Virus record (IMG/VR): IMGVR_UViG_3300032331_004470 | Coordinates: 1 to 38,112 of that record | Length of the DNA: 38,112 nt | DNA from: a virus | Direction: 5' to 3' (one strand) | Shown: positions 1 to 7,003 of the stretch, in pieces | Position numbering within the stretch: the stretch's first letter is position 1 | Layout of the letters: each line of letters starts with the position of its first letter | Made by a program: the position numbers and the translations under genes | Notes under the pieces: generated by a model | What the model was told of the DNA's origin: nothing | The model's input: only the letters and a program-made list of their open reading frames with translations | Databases searched by the model: none

Positions 1-5
1 GATCT

Positions 6-17
6 AGTCGCTTTACC
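6..17. repeat. 12-base terminal direct repeat, left copy
   Basis: AGTCGCTTTACC occurs here and again as the last 12 bases of the window. The stop codon of the first minus-strand gene lies inside it. A match flush with the window end is unlikely by chance. It may be the overlap of a circular assembly, although the first five bases (GATCT) do not match the other side. A short recombination core is the alternative. Confidence 0.6.
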
Positions 18-747
18 TCTGTTGAGAGGATAGAGTAATAGATTCCTTACCCCCACCCCCTTGGGCGGCGCTGACTTTAAGGGCGAGGGCTTGTGCTAGA
101 GCTACGATCGGAGCGAGTTGAGCGAGGAGATATTCGGCCTCATCCGTTTCCATATCTGCCACCCGCTTAATTTGAGCCGATGCGCCCATGCGAGCGTCAA
201 ATAGCCATTGCTGCGTCACCTCGGTTTTGGTCGTCGCCTCGGTGACTTGCTTCCGGGTTTGCGCGCGGATCTCGGCGCGCAACTGATTCGCCGACCATGC
301 CAGCTTCGCAGCTTTGTCGAGCCAGTCTTGGGCCACGCTCAAATCACCATGCGAAGCCCACATGGCTTCCTCGTGATGCTTTTTTGACAATTGCACTTGC
401 CGGCAAGTGCAATTGTAAAAACGCGCCAGCGCATACCTCTCCCACTGCGTGTCCGCCAGTTCGCTCCCATCCAGCACGCTTGCATGGTTGCGCACCCAGA
501 ATCGCCGGCGCTTCTCCTTGTCCTGCTCTTCCTCCGCCTCGGCGCCCTCCTCCGTGATCTTCCAATCCGCCCACGCCACGAGGTAGTCGCCCCACCACCA
601 GTCCGCCGCCTTGCCCATTTCCTGCAGGCACGCCCCGGCCGCAGCCAACACCCGCTCATCCACCACGTCGAAACGCAGCGCATTCCGTGAAAACGTGCAC
701 CCCTGCACGACGATATTTTTGTTTAAAACTTCCAGTTCAGCCTTCAT
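13..747 (-). CDS. Hypothetical phage protein with embedded palindrome
   Basis: 244 aa, not recognised. The first 90 residues are rich in Trp and charged residues with an acidic patch (EEGAEAEEEQDKEKRRR). The C-terminal 90 residues look helical and Ala/Gln-rich (QLAPIVALAQALALKV). No signal peptide or membrane segment is visible. If the window is circular, this is the last gene before the small terminase, where lambda-like phages often carry a late regulator or packaging accessory; that role is only positional. The codons for YNCTCRQVQL form a perfect 30-base DNA palindrome, which is odd inside a gene and may be an in-frame insertion. The start is the ATG at 747; the next gene upstream ends at 781. 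Confidence 0.7.
   Translation of the reverse strand: MKAELEVLNKNIVVQGCTFSRNALRFDVVDERVLAAAGACLQEMGKAADWWWGDYLVAWADWKITEEGAEAEEEQDKEKRRRFWVRNHASVLDGSELADTQWERYALARFYNCTCRQVQLSKKHHEEAMWASHGDLSVAQDWLDKAAKLAWSANQLRAEIRAQTRKQVTEATTKTEVTQQWLFDARMGASAQIKRVADMETDEAEYLLAQLAPIVALAQALALKVSAAQGGGGKESITLSSQQR
387..416. repeat. Perfect 30-base palindrome inside a gene
   Basis: ACAATTGCACTTGCC is followed directly by its exact reverse complement, with no spacer. After one mismatched base the symmetry continues with TTTT on one side (382-385) and AAAA on the other (418-421). There is no U-tract in the right place for a terminator on either strand. It is translated in frame within the 244-aa protein. Confidence 0.9.
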
Positions 748-780
748 AGTTTTTCGTGATTTTTGCCCCTCGTTAGTTTG

Positions 781-1365
781 TTATTTTGTGATCCGTGCCC
801 GCTTCGGCGCGCCATTCGTTCGCCGATAACTTTCCACGGCCGCCGCGCTTTTCTGTTGCGCGGTTTTCGGCAGTCCCAACTCAGCTTGAAATTCCGCCAC
901 CTTCACGCTCACCGCCTCGGGGCTCACCCCATGGCGCACCGCCATTTGCCGCATCGAAAAAGCCCCCAGCGGCCCATGTCCATCCATCGCGTAAAACATG
1001 CACCCCAGCTCCAGTTTCGCATCCCGCGCATCGAGCACGCGCGACAACGCACTCCGCAAACGATCGCCCAGATCCACCTTCCCCGCGCTGTCCATCATCG
1101 CACCACCCCCCACCGGCGCACCCACCACCCCTCCCGCCAAAACCACATCCCGCGCACTCTGCTCCGCAAACACCCGCTTCGACGCCCGCACCGAGAGCCG
1201 ACGCTCCACGCCCTCCGCGACCATCGCCTCCGCGATCCGCTCCATCTCCTCACCCGCCGCATCGTCCAACCCCTCGCCCCGATGACTCCCCGCGACTAGC
1301 CCCACCGAAGTGTTCAACTTCGACGCGACCACCTGCTCCCATTGCGTGATTTCGTGCTCAGCCAT
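781..1365 (-). CDS. HTH-domain hypothetical protein
   Basis: 194 aa. The middle third is low in recognisable features (VVLAGGVVGAPVGGG). Residues about 120-175 (LGAFSMRQMAVRHGVSPEAV followed by a basic helix) look like a helix-turn-helix, with MRQMAVRHGVS as the first helix and turn. Last residues are basic (RRTNGAPKRARITK), consistent with DNA binding. It lies downstream of the replicative helicase and upstream of the 244-aa gene. A GTGTCAA (TTGACAC on the coding strand) lies 21 bases before the start. A regulator or terminase-small-subunit-like protein is possible, but no family assignment is made. Confidence 0.7.
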   Translation of the reverse strand: MAEHEITQWEQVVASKLNTSVGLVAGSHRGEGLDDAAGEEMERIAEAMVAEGVERRLSVRASKRVFAEQSARDVVLAGGVVGAPVGGGAMMDSAGKVDLGDRLRSALSRVLDARDAKLELGCMFYAMDGHGPLGAFSMRQMAVRHGVSPEAVSVKVAEFQAELGLPKTAQQKSAAAVESYRRTNGAPKRARITK

Positions 1366-1389
1366 GCCCGTGTGATTCTCCGCACCGTG

Positions 1390-1731
1390 TCAACTTAGCC
1401 TAGGCGTGCTGTGTTGTGTCTTGTGCCAATACTCCCCAACTCCGTTGGGGGTATTGGCACAAGACACAGCCGCCGTCCCTGCCAAATCCCCCAAAAAAAT
1501 TTTGGCACAAACTGGCACCGACCCACCGCGGGCCACCACTGCCGCGCCCCGGTGCCAATACTCGCGCACCGTGTCACAGACTTGGCACCACGCCCCACCG
1601 ACACCCCGACGCGCCCGCGGAGCAGAGCTCGACGCAAAGGCACGCCCCGACACTCCTGCCGCACCCACGCCCAGCGACGCGGAGCAGAGCTCAACGCAAT
1701 CGCCTGACGTGTTTGTGCCGCGGTTCGACAT
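1390..1731 (-). CDS. Doubtful ORF over a repeat-rich spacer
   Basis: 113 codons from an ATG preceded by GGGGGA at good ribosome-binding spacing, beginning 17 bases after the helicase stop. The translation is Ala/Gly/Ser-rich and contains two copies of an EYWHK/R-like peptide that merely reflect the DNA repeats in this region. No known domain. Position and RBS favour a gene; composition and repeat content argue for a non-coding spacer. The spacer reading is preferred. Confidence 0.2.
   Translation of the reverse strand: MSNRGTNTSGDCVELCSASLGVGAAGVSGRAFASSSAPRARRGVGGAWCQVCDTVREYWHRGAAVVARGGSVPVCAKIFLGDLAGTAAVSCANTPNGVGEYWHKTQHSTPRLS
1415..1590. repeat. Inverted-repeat cluster built on TTGTGCCAATACTC
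   Basis: Positions 1415-1468 form a near-perfect hairpin. The left arm begins TGTGTCTTGTGCCAATA and extends through CTCCCCAAC, the loop is TCCG, and the right arm is the complement with one bulged base. Further half-sites follow: TTGGCACAA at 1502-1510, TGGCACC at 1513-1519, GGTGCCAATACTCGCG at 1551-1566 and TTGGCACCA at 1582-1590, the last two making an 8-base inverted repeat. The cluster fills the gap between the helicase and the 194-aa HTH gene and could be an operator array or replication-associated iterons. Confidence 0.75.
1616..1699. repeat. 22-base direct repeat pair
   Basis: CGCGGAGCAGAGCTC followed by R-ACGCAA occurs at 1616-1637 and 1678-1699, differing at one position, with starts 62 bases apart. 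It continues the repeat-rich spacer downstream of the helicase gene. Confidence 0.7.
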
Positions 1732-1748
1732 GATAGATTTCCCCCGTG

Positions 1749-3335
1749 TCAACCCACGTTTCCCTCGCCACCCGCCACCACACTCCCGCCTCGCGCAAAC
1801 TTCCGCGCATACAGCGGCCCATTCTTCCCCACGAGCCCCGCCTCCAGCGACTCCTTCACGCGCCGATTAAAGGTGCGCTCCGTGATGCCCTCGCGCGCCG
1901 CCATCGCCAGCCATTGCCCATGAGTCAACGCCATCCCCTCAGCGCGATCCAGCAGCTTCATCACATCTTCTTCCGTCGACTTCTTCGGCCTGCCCGCCTC
2001 ACGCAACGCCGTCACATCGAGACCACTCTGCAGACGGAACACGGGATACTCAAACTTTACGCCCACGGGCGCGTGCCGTTTCATATTTCTTTGGATGAAC
2101 TCCATCACGTAGCAATCCTCGCCCTCACTCTCCGCGAGCGGCGTGATCGTGACCGCCGTATCGGGCGCCCGCACCCATGCACCCGCGCCCGACCCCCGAT
2201 CCTTCGCATCCTTCCCACTGGCATCGCCCTTGGCGAAGTGATGCGTGCAGAGCACCGCCGCACCCGTGATGCGCGCGATCCACGCCAACCGATTCATAAA
2301 ATCGGTGACATCCGCGTTGTCGTTCTCATCGCGCGCGCCCAGAATCACATAAGCCGGCTCGATCACGATGAGCCCGAATTTCCCGTGCGGCGCCCGCGAC
2401 GTGATGAAGGGCATCAGCTCGTCAATGCTCCGCTGGTAGCCATCGAGCGACCACCACTCGACATCGATCTCGCCCGTGATGCCGCGCACCTCCTTGAGCT
2501 TCTTGAGCCGCTCTTTCAGCCCCCACGTCGGCAACTCAAGATCAATGTGGAGCACCTTCGCGCGATTCGTCTTAAATCCAAGCCACGGCGTGCCGCTCGC
2601 CACACTCACCGAGATATCCATCGCCGTCCATGTCTTGCTCGCCTTGCTCGGCGCCAGGAGCAGTGTGCGCCGCCCGACGTGCATCACGCCCTCGATCAAC
2701 ATCGGCGGCACCGGGTAGCTCGCGGCCTCGAGTTGCCCATCCGACATGATCGCCGGCAACGTCTTCTCACTTTTCACGCGCAGCCCTTGCAGCCGATCGA
2801 GGGCATCGACGATGCTCCCATCATTCCCAATCCCGCCGCCCGTGTAGGCATAAGCCCGATTCATCGCATCCTCAGCCCCGCGGATCAAAGCCCGCAACTC
2901 TGCCAACTCGCACACCTGATCAATGAAAAATCCCGCCTGCGCCGTCGTCGGCACCCGCGACGAAACCTGCGCAAGAAACGCATAGCCGCCGACCTGCTCG
3001 AGCGAACGCTCCAACTTCAACACCTCCGCCACGACCGACACATCCGTCGGCTTCTTCTCCTGCCATAATTTTTCGAGCACGCGCCACACCTCCCCATGCT
3101 TCGCCTCGTAAAACGACCCCACGCCCACCCCCGCCGCAAACGCGCGCCCGATCACATCGCCGCCATCGAGCAGACACGCCGAGAGCAAAAACTCCTCCGC
3201 CTCGATCGAATGCGGCAAACTCCGCCCACTCCCCGCCGCGGGAGGGCCATCCGTGCCAAAATTCGACGAAGCGGGCGGCGCCACCCGCCCCCGCCGTGTC
3301 CGATTGCGTGTAGGATCTGTGTCCGTGGAATTCAT
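1749..3335 (-). CDS. Replicative helicase, DnaB-N plus RepA-like ATPase
   Basis: 528 aa. Residues about 40-160 match the DnaB N-terminal domain (PHSIEAEEFLLSACLLDGG, then a KPTDVSVVAEVL block and VGGYAFLAQ). Residues about 205-440 resemble the RepA-like (AAA_25) hexameric helicase ATPase: Walker A-like APSKASKT at 228-235, Walker B-like GLIVIEPAYV at 321-330, a THH sensor at 364-366 and DRGSGAGAW at 379-387. The Walker A lacks the second Gly of GKT (SKT), a variation I associate with this family. A basic C-terminal region (450-500) looks like a small HTH. Likely unwinds phage DNA at the origin; SSB is encoded directly upstream. No polymerase or separate primase is visible, so replication should rely on the host. 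Confidence 0.88.
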   Translation of the reverse strand: MNSTDTDPTRNRTRRGRVAPPASSNFGTDGPPAAGSGRSLPHSIEAEEFLLSACLLDGGDVIGRAFAAGVGVGSFYEAKHGEVWRVLEKLWQEKKPTDVSVVAEVLKLERSLEQVGGYAFLAQVSSRVPTTAQAGFFIDQVCELAELRALIRGAEDAMNRAYAYTGGGIGNDGSIVDALDRLQGLRVKSEKTLPAIMSDGQLEAASYPVPPMLIEGVMHVGRRTLLLAPSKASKTWTAMDISVSVASGTPWLGFKTNRAKVLHIDLELPTWGLKERLKKLKEVRGITGEIDVEWWSLDGYQRSIDELMPFITSRAPHGKFGLIVIEPAYVILGARDENDNADVTDFMNRLAWIARITGAAVLCTHHFAKGDASGKDAKDRGSGAGAWVRAPDTAVTITPLAESEGEDCYVMEFIQRNMKRHAPVGVKFEYPVFRLQSGLDVTALREAGRPKKSTEEDVMKLLDRAEGMALTHGQWLAMAAREGITERTFNRRVKESLEAGLVGKNGPLYARKFARGGSVVAGGEGNVG

Positions 3336-3374
3336 TCGTGAAAAGTTTTGAGAAAAAGAGAAAGCAGCAGCTTC

Positions 3375-3390
3375 GCCCCGCGGCCGGGGC
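3375..3390. terminator. GC hairpin between SSB and helicase
   Basis: GCCCCGCGGCCGGGGC can fold as a 6-base-pair hairpin with a CGGC loop. On the minus strand it is followed by a pyrimidine-rich stretch, not a clean U-run. It may attenuate readthrough from SSB into the helicase gene or shape its leader. Confidence 0.35.
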
Positions 3391-3419
3391 GTGATTCGTC
3401 ACCGTGTCACCTCGCCCGC

Positions 3420-3854
3420 TCAGAAGGGCACGTCTTCCTCCGGCGCCGCCGGCTTCATCACCGTCGTCACATTCCCCGCCCGCTCCGTCTCACCCGCCGC
3501 CGGCACCGCGGCCGGCGCCTCACCCTCGGCCCCCTCGCCCGCATCGCGCGTGCCGCAGAAGTGCAGCTTGTCGACGCGCACCTCCATCACCGAGCCCCAG
3601 GTTTTATCGCGCTTTTCAAACAGCCGCACACTCGGCTCCCCAGAGATGACCACCTCGCGCCCCTTCGTGAGCCACCGCACGCACTTTTCAGCCCCCACGC
3701 CCCACCAGGAGCAGTCACGCCACTCCGTTCGCTCGTTGGCCCCATAGCCGACTTTGACAGCCAGCGAGAAATTGACGACCGGGGTGCGCTTGTCGCCCAC
3801 CACCCGCACCGTCGCCGCATGACCGAGATGCCCCTTGGCACAATAGAGATTCAT
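3420..3854 (-). CDS. ssb: Single-stranded DNA-binding protein
   Basis: 144 aa. An OB-fold SSB pattern is visible: short N-terminal strand (MNLYCAKGHLGHAATVR), then TPVVNFSLAV, RTEWRDCSWWGVGAEKCVRWLTKGREVVISGE and VMEVRVDKLHF, with an acidic C-terminal tip EEDVPF like the partner-binding tail of bacterial SSBs. The linker is Ala/Glu-rich. An upstream in-frame start at 4004 would run into the previous gene (ending 3890) and adds non-SSB residues, so the ATG at 3854 is chosen. It coats single-stranded DNA during replication and lies next to the helicase in the same operon. Confidence 0.92.
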   Translation of the reverse strand: MNLYCAKGHLGHAATVRVVGDKRTPVVNFSLAVKVGYGANERTEWRDCSWWGVGAEKCVRWLTKGREVVISGEPSVRLFEKRDKTWGSVMEVRVDKLHFCGTRDAGEGAEGEAPAAVPAAGETERAGNVTTVMKPAAPEEDVPF

Positions 3855-3889
3855 AATGTGTGATATTGAGTTGGTTGATACTGGGAAAA

Positions 3890-4225
3890 TTACGTTACCG
3901 CCTGCCGCCGTGCGCGCATCGCACTCCGCACCGCCTTCGGCGGACGCGCCCACGCCGCGCCTCGCATCTTGCCCCGCGCGTAACTCACCGACGATTTGCA
4001 ACACGACATCTGGCGCATGACCTCCTCAGTCGGCAGATCACCCTTCTGCTCGAGCAGCGCGATAATCTCACGCCAGACAAAACGCCGCTTCGATTTCACC
4101 TTCCGGCCGCAGGAAGACACATTTACATTCCCCGATGAACGATTGCGCATCAACACGCCCCCGTTTTTTGTCGCCCGCTCGACCGCGCTATCAAACCACG
4201 TCATGAAATCACCGATTTGCCCCAT
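3890..4225 (-). CDS. Small basic HTH-like protein
   Basis: 111 aa, strongly basic. Residues about 45-90 (FVWREIIALLEQKGDLPTEE then VMRQMSCCKSSVSYARGKMR) suggest a helix-turn-helix with the turn at MSCCKSSVS. The last 25 residues are Arg/Ala-rich. Its first 17 bases overlap the end of the upstream 63-aa gene, so the two are probably translationally coupled. It lies just upstream of SSB. A DNA-binding early protein is likely; the target is unknown. Confidence 0.7.
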   Translation of the reverse strand: MGQIGDFMTWFDSAVERATKNGGVLMRNRSSGNVNVSSCGRKVKSKRRFVWREIIALLEQKGDLPTEEVMRQMSCCKSSVSYARGKMRGAAWARPPKAVRSAMRARRQAVT

Positions 4226-4400
4226 GTTGTTCGTTCTCCTTTTTTAGTTGTTGCTGTTGTGCCAAAATTTTCGCGATGCGCTCGCGCACCTCATTCCGCC
4301 GCACCCGCGCCGCGCGAAGCTCACGCTCCCAGTCCGCATCGCTGATCACCCGAAAAACCGCGCGATCAATCGCCGGCAAAATCTCCGTGCGCGTCTTCAT
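4209..4400 (-). CDS. Small early protein, coiled-coil-like
   Basis: 63 aa. The C-terminal half is a continuous charged helix (LRAARVRRNEVRERIAKILA then QQQQLKKENEQ) that looks coiled-coil-forming. Its ATG overlaps the stop of the upstream 59-aa gene as ATGA, and its own end overlaps the next gene, so it belongs to a tight run of small early genes ahead of SSB and helicase. Function unknown. Confidence 0.65.
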   Translation of the reverse strand: MKTRTEILPAIDRAVFRVISDADWERELRAARVRRNEVRERIAKILAQQQQLKKENEQHGANR

Positions 4401-4576
4401 GTTTCAAAATCGCGGTGCCAAGCCCACGTCCTCCGCACCCGTGTCAAGCGCGCCGCCTCCTGGCGCCAGGCGCGCCGCCTCCCACCCCAGCCACCCACCA
4501 GCTTCGCCGCCTCGTTAAACGAGATCCGGTTCCGCTGCGCCACCTCGGCAATCCGCCGCTCGAGGGCCGCGTTCAT
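4397..4576 (-). CDS. 59-aa HTH-like early protein
   Basis: A 59-aa frame beginning MNAALERRIAEVAQRNRISF and ending in WHRDFET. NRISFNEAAKLVGG resembles the recognition part of a MerR- or excisionase-like HTH, and the second half is Arg/Trp-rich. Support: the TGA stop overlaps the ATG of the next gene (ATGA), and AGGGGGG lies about 6 bases before the start. It is the first gene transcribed in the SSB-helicase run on this side of the PEP-CTERM gene. Confidence 0.6.
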   Translation of the reverse strand: MNAALERRIAEVAQRNRISFNEAAKLVGGWGGRRRAWRQEAARLTRVRRTWAWHRDFET

Positions 4577-4604
4577 CGCGCACCCCCCTGACTAAGAAAA
4601 CAAT

Positions 4605-5249
4605 TTACGCGCGCCGCCGCCGCCAAGCGGCCGCCCCGCACGCCATCCCCATCACCGCGCCCACCGCCGCCGGCTCCGGCACCGCCGACACCGCGACCCC
4701 ATCCAAATACAAATCCGAAATCGAATTCCCCCCGCTGGTGTCGGTAAACCGCAACACCGCCGAAGCCCCATCCGCCACAAACGAAAACGACGCCACCGAA
4801 TAACCCACACTCGCCCCCGGCGAGAAACTCCCCGAAGCCAACACCCCCGCCCCCGTCACCGCGGCCGTCAGACTCAACGCCTGCCCACTCCCCGCGCGCC
4901 CAATGGCAAACTCCACGAGATAACTCGCCCCCGACACCGTGGAAAACGACTGCTCGATCCAGCCCCGATCGCTGGGATTCCCCCCATTGAACGTAAAATG
5001 CTGCGACCCCGCAAACGGCGCCAGCCCATTGTCCGTGCCGACCACGAGACCCGCATTCCCCCCATTGGACGGCCCGACCCCCGACCAAGCCCCCAGCGAA
5101 AACGCCCCCGCCAAATTCTGAGTGGCACCCGAAGCCGGCGCCTCGAACGAGCCATTGAGGACGATCTGAGCCCGAGCAGACAGTGATAAAGCGAACGCAA
5201 AAACCACTGGAGCAAACTGGAGCACCAAATGAAGCGAGGGGCAGCGCAT
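4605..5249 (-). CDS. PEP-CTERM-sorted secreted protein
   Basis: 214 aa. A signal peptide spans about residues 1-28 (LQFAPVVFAFALSLSARAQ). The mature part starts with VLNGSFEAPASG, typical of DUF642/CBM-like outer-surface proteins, and is Gly/Ser/Ala-rich beta-type sequence. The C-terminus is a PEP-CTERM signal: VPEP, a hydrophobic stretch AAVGAVMGMACGAAAW, then RRRR. PEP-CTERM proteins are processed by a host exosortase, which a phage would borrow. The gene lies beside the attachment site, a usual place for lysogenic-conversion genes. Its 5' end, coding the signal peptide, contains integrase arm-like repeats. The start at 5249 is preferred to an in-frame codon at 5288 because it begins a clean signal peptide. 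Confidence 0.85.
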   Translation of the reverse strand: MRCPSLHLVLQFAPVVFAFALSLSARAQIVLNGSFEAPASGATQNLAGAFSLGAWSGVGPSNGGNAGLVVGTDNGLAPFAGSQHFTFNGGNPSDRGWIEQSFSTVSGASYLVEFAIGRAGSGQALSLTAAVTGAGVLASGSFSPGASVGYSVASFSFVADGASAVLRFTDTSGGNSISDLYLDGVAVSAVPEPAAVGAVMGMACGAAAWRRRRA

Positions 5250-5366
5250 CACAGGAGGATGCAAGGGAATGCAAAGCCCGAGAGTCAACCCCCTTTTCGC
5301 GCCGGTTCAATTCCGGCCCGCGCCTCCAAGTCGTAGATTTAGACCATTGGAGCAGAATTGGAGCAG
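5205..5366. other. attP: attP-like site: tRNA-Cys 3' end with arm repeats
   Basis: Positions 5301-5328 are the 3' end of a tRNA gene: T-stem GCCGG, loop TTCAATT, stem CCGGC, acceptor strand CCGCGCC, discriminator T and CCA. The acceptor GCGCC followed by TCCA fits tRNA-Cys. No matching 5' half (GGCGCGG) lies upstream, so this is a fragment. YTGGAGCA octamers flank it, all in one orientation: 5207-5214 and 5217-5224 on the left, 5347-5354 and 5358-5365 on the right. The integrase starts 44 bases further on. This is the expected build of a phage attachment site with core and P/P' arm sites. Confidence 0.8.
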
Positions 5367-5409
5367 ATTGGGCGGTTGCTTTGAGGGCCGCGAGGCTTAC
5401 TTTGGGCCC

Positions 5410-6489
5410 ATGAAATACGCTTCCGTGCACCAGCGGGCGGGGTCTCCGCGGTGGCGCATCTCCTACTTCTGCACCACTCGCCAGAAGCGCGTGCACGAGA
5501 CCACTCCGTTTCTCCTCACTGATCCGCAGGGGCGGCGTAAGGCGCTCACTTTGGCCGCAGAGAAATCCAAATTTGCTCTCGCCGACCGGGCGGCCGCGGG
5601 TGCTGATCGTTGGGAGCAGTGGGTTGACTGCTTCCTCGCCCAACGCTACGCCGGGCGCGAGAAAACCTCCGCGCGCATGGTTTACGCTTGGCACCAGTGG
5701 CGCTCCTACCTCTTCGAAAAGGGCGTCCGCGTGCCGCGCGGGCTCGATTATCGGACCGTGCTGGGATTCATCGACTGGCGCCGCGCGCAGGTGAAGGCGA
5801 GTTCCGGCAAGGTTGTCTCCCTCAATACTGCGTTGTGCGATGTCCGCGTGATGTCGGTGATCATGCGGGAGGCGATGCGCCGGGATTTTGCGCAGGTGAA
5901 TCATTGCGAAAAGTTGGGCATCGCCAAAGATCCGGCGAAGCAGAAGCCGGAGATGTCGGCGGCGGAGATTGCCACCATCCGCGCGGCGTTGGTCGACCGG
6001 CCGGAGTGGATGCGGACGAGTTTCGAGATTGCGCTCCACCAGGGTTGCCGGCTCACGGAGACGAGCGTGCCGCTGGGCGACATTGATCTCGAGCGGCACA
6101 CCATCCGGTTTCGGGCCAAGGGGCGGAGGGGGACGAAACACGTATTCACTACCCAACTGCACCCGGCGCTGGAGCCGTTGGTGCGGTCGCTCGCGGCGGC
6201 GGGGCGGCCGGTGACGTGCGAGTTGCCGCGGATGGCGGCAAAGGAGTGGCATTTCTTTTTCAAGGGGTTAAAATTGGGGCACCTGTGTTTTCACTGCACG
6301 AGGGTGACGGTCATCACGCGGATGGCGCGGGCAGGGGTGCCGATCGCGCAGGCGATGGCGTTTGTGGGGCACGCATCGGAGACGATTCACCGGGTGTATC
6401 AGCGGCTCGCGACGGGGGATTTGAGCCGCGCGGTGGGCGCGTTGTCTTTCGAAGATAGTGGGACGCCACGAAATCCGGGTGGCGTTTGA
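5410..6489 (+). CDS. int: Tyrosine-recombinase integrase
   Basis: 359 aa, typical phage integrase length. A SAM-like core-binding domain lies at about 65-165. In the catalytic domain: Arg214 (HQGCRLTE), a beta-hairpin Lys (RAKGRRGTK, 237 or 243), His295-x-x-Arg298 (FHCTRVTV), His321 (GHAS) and nucleophile Tyr330 (HRVYQRL). It would insert the genome into a tRNA-Cys gene by recombination at the adjacent attP-like site. The ATG at 5410 is chosen because upstream codons run through the attachment region. It is one of only three plus-strand genes, and its 3' end overlaps a convergent small gene by 176 bases. Confidence 0.95.
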   Translation: MKYASVHQRAGSPRWRISYFCTTRQKRVHETTPFLLTDPQGRRKALTLAAEKSKFALADRAAAGADRWEQWVDCFLAQRYAGREKTSARMVYAWHQWRSYLFEKGVRVPRGLDYRTVLGFIDWRRAQVKASSGKVVSLNTALCDVRVMSVIMREAMRRDFAQVNHCEKLGIAKDPAKQKPEMSAAEIATIRAALVDRPEWMRTSFEIALHQGCRLTETSVPLGDIDLERHTIRFRAKGRRGTKHVFTTQLHPALEPLVRSLAAAGRPVTCELPRMAAKEWHFFFKGLKLGHLCFHCTRVTVITRMARAGVPIAQAMAFVGHASETIHRVYQRLATGDLSRAVGALSFEDSGTPRNPGGV

Positions 6490-6685
6490 GCCAGTCGCGG
6501 ACGGCGGAGACGGTGGAGAAGTGTCCGCGGAAGGGGGAGTCGCCGGACTGGCGGGCGGCGACTTTGAGACCGGCCATGACCCAGGGAGATTTGAAGCCGA
6601 GGACGCGGGAGAGTTCGGTGGCGTTGAGTTGCGCGTGGGTGGGAGCGAGACGGCGGGCCAGCGCGTCGAGGTCGTGCGGTTTCAT
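6314..6685 (-). CDS. Excisionase-like small DNA-binding protein
   Basis: 123 aa. Residues 20-72 have an HTH look (LNATELSRVLGFKSPWVMAG, then a loop and FSTVSAVRDWLKRHPDF, the usual pattern of a winged helix that reads a helix number or column name). Residues after about 75 are a Pro/Ser/Arg-rich tail coded by sequence antisense to the integrase 3' end. The domain stops almost exactly where the integrase begins to overlap, suggesting the tail is a by-product of stop-codon loss. Its position facing the integrase suggests an excision or integration control role. Confidence 0.65.
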   Translation of the reverse strand: MKPHDLDALARRLAPTHAQLNATELSRVLGFKSPWVMAGLKVAARQSGDSPFRGHFSTVSAVRDWLKRHPDFVASHYLRKTTRPPRGSNPPSRAADTPGESSPMRAPQTPSPARSAPLPAPSA

Positions 6686-6697
6686 GGAGACGAATAA

Positions 6698-7003
6698 TCA
6701 GGCGGGGCGGTAGTGGGTGAGGACGGTGGCGATTTTGCGGGCGGCCTTGGTGGGCGAGGGGCTGAGGCCGTGGGGTCCGTGGTAGATGCGGAGGCGTTCG
6801 ACGGCGCCGTCGCGGCAGCGGATCGTGACGATGAAGAGGGGTTTGACGGGCGTGGGGTCGAAGAGGTGGGCGATGTCGGGCAGGGTGATTTCTGCCGATA
6901 GGCGCGCGATGCGCTTGCGTTCCTTGGCTGCGCGCATGTTGGAAAACTTGCGGGCGCGTTTCGCGTTGGCGCTGCGGTGCAGGCTTTTGCGTCTTACCTT
7001 CAT
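6698..7003 (-). CDS. Hypothetical basic protein
   Basis: 101 aa. The first 40 residues are highly basic (RRKSLHRSANAKRARKFSNM). The rest contains a beta-type segment, PLFIVTIRCRDGAVERLRIY. The ATG overlaps the stop of the upstream 181-aa gene as ATGA. Not recognised; part of the early region between integrase and methyltransferase. Confidence 0.65.
   Translation of the reverse strand: MKVRRKSLHRSANAKRARKFSNMRAAKERKRIARLSAEITLPDIAHLFDPTPVKPLFIVTIRCRDGAVERLRIYHGPHGLSPSPTKAARKIATVLTHYRPA

Noticed and set aside
1500-1525. Sigma-54 promoter from TGGCAC
   Set aside because: No TTGC-type -12 element at the required spacing; TGGCAC here is part of the repeated half-sites.
5250-5328. Complete tRNA gene at the attachment site
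   Set aside because: T-arm and acceptor 3' strand are perfect, but no GGCGCGG 5' strand, D-arm or fitting anticodon stem lies upstream. TGCAAA near 5272 cannot form a proper stem and would leave about 20 bases as variable loop.
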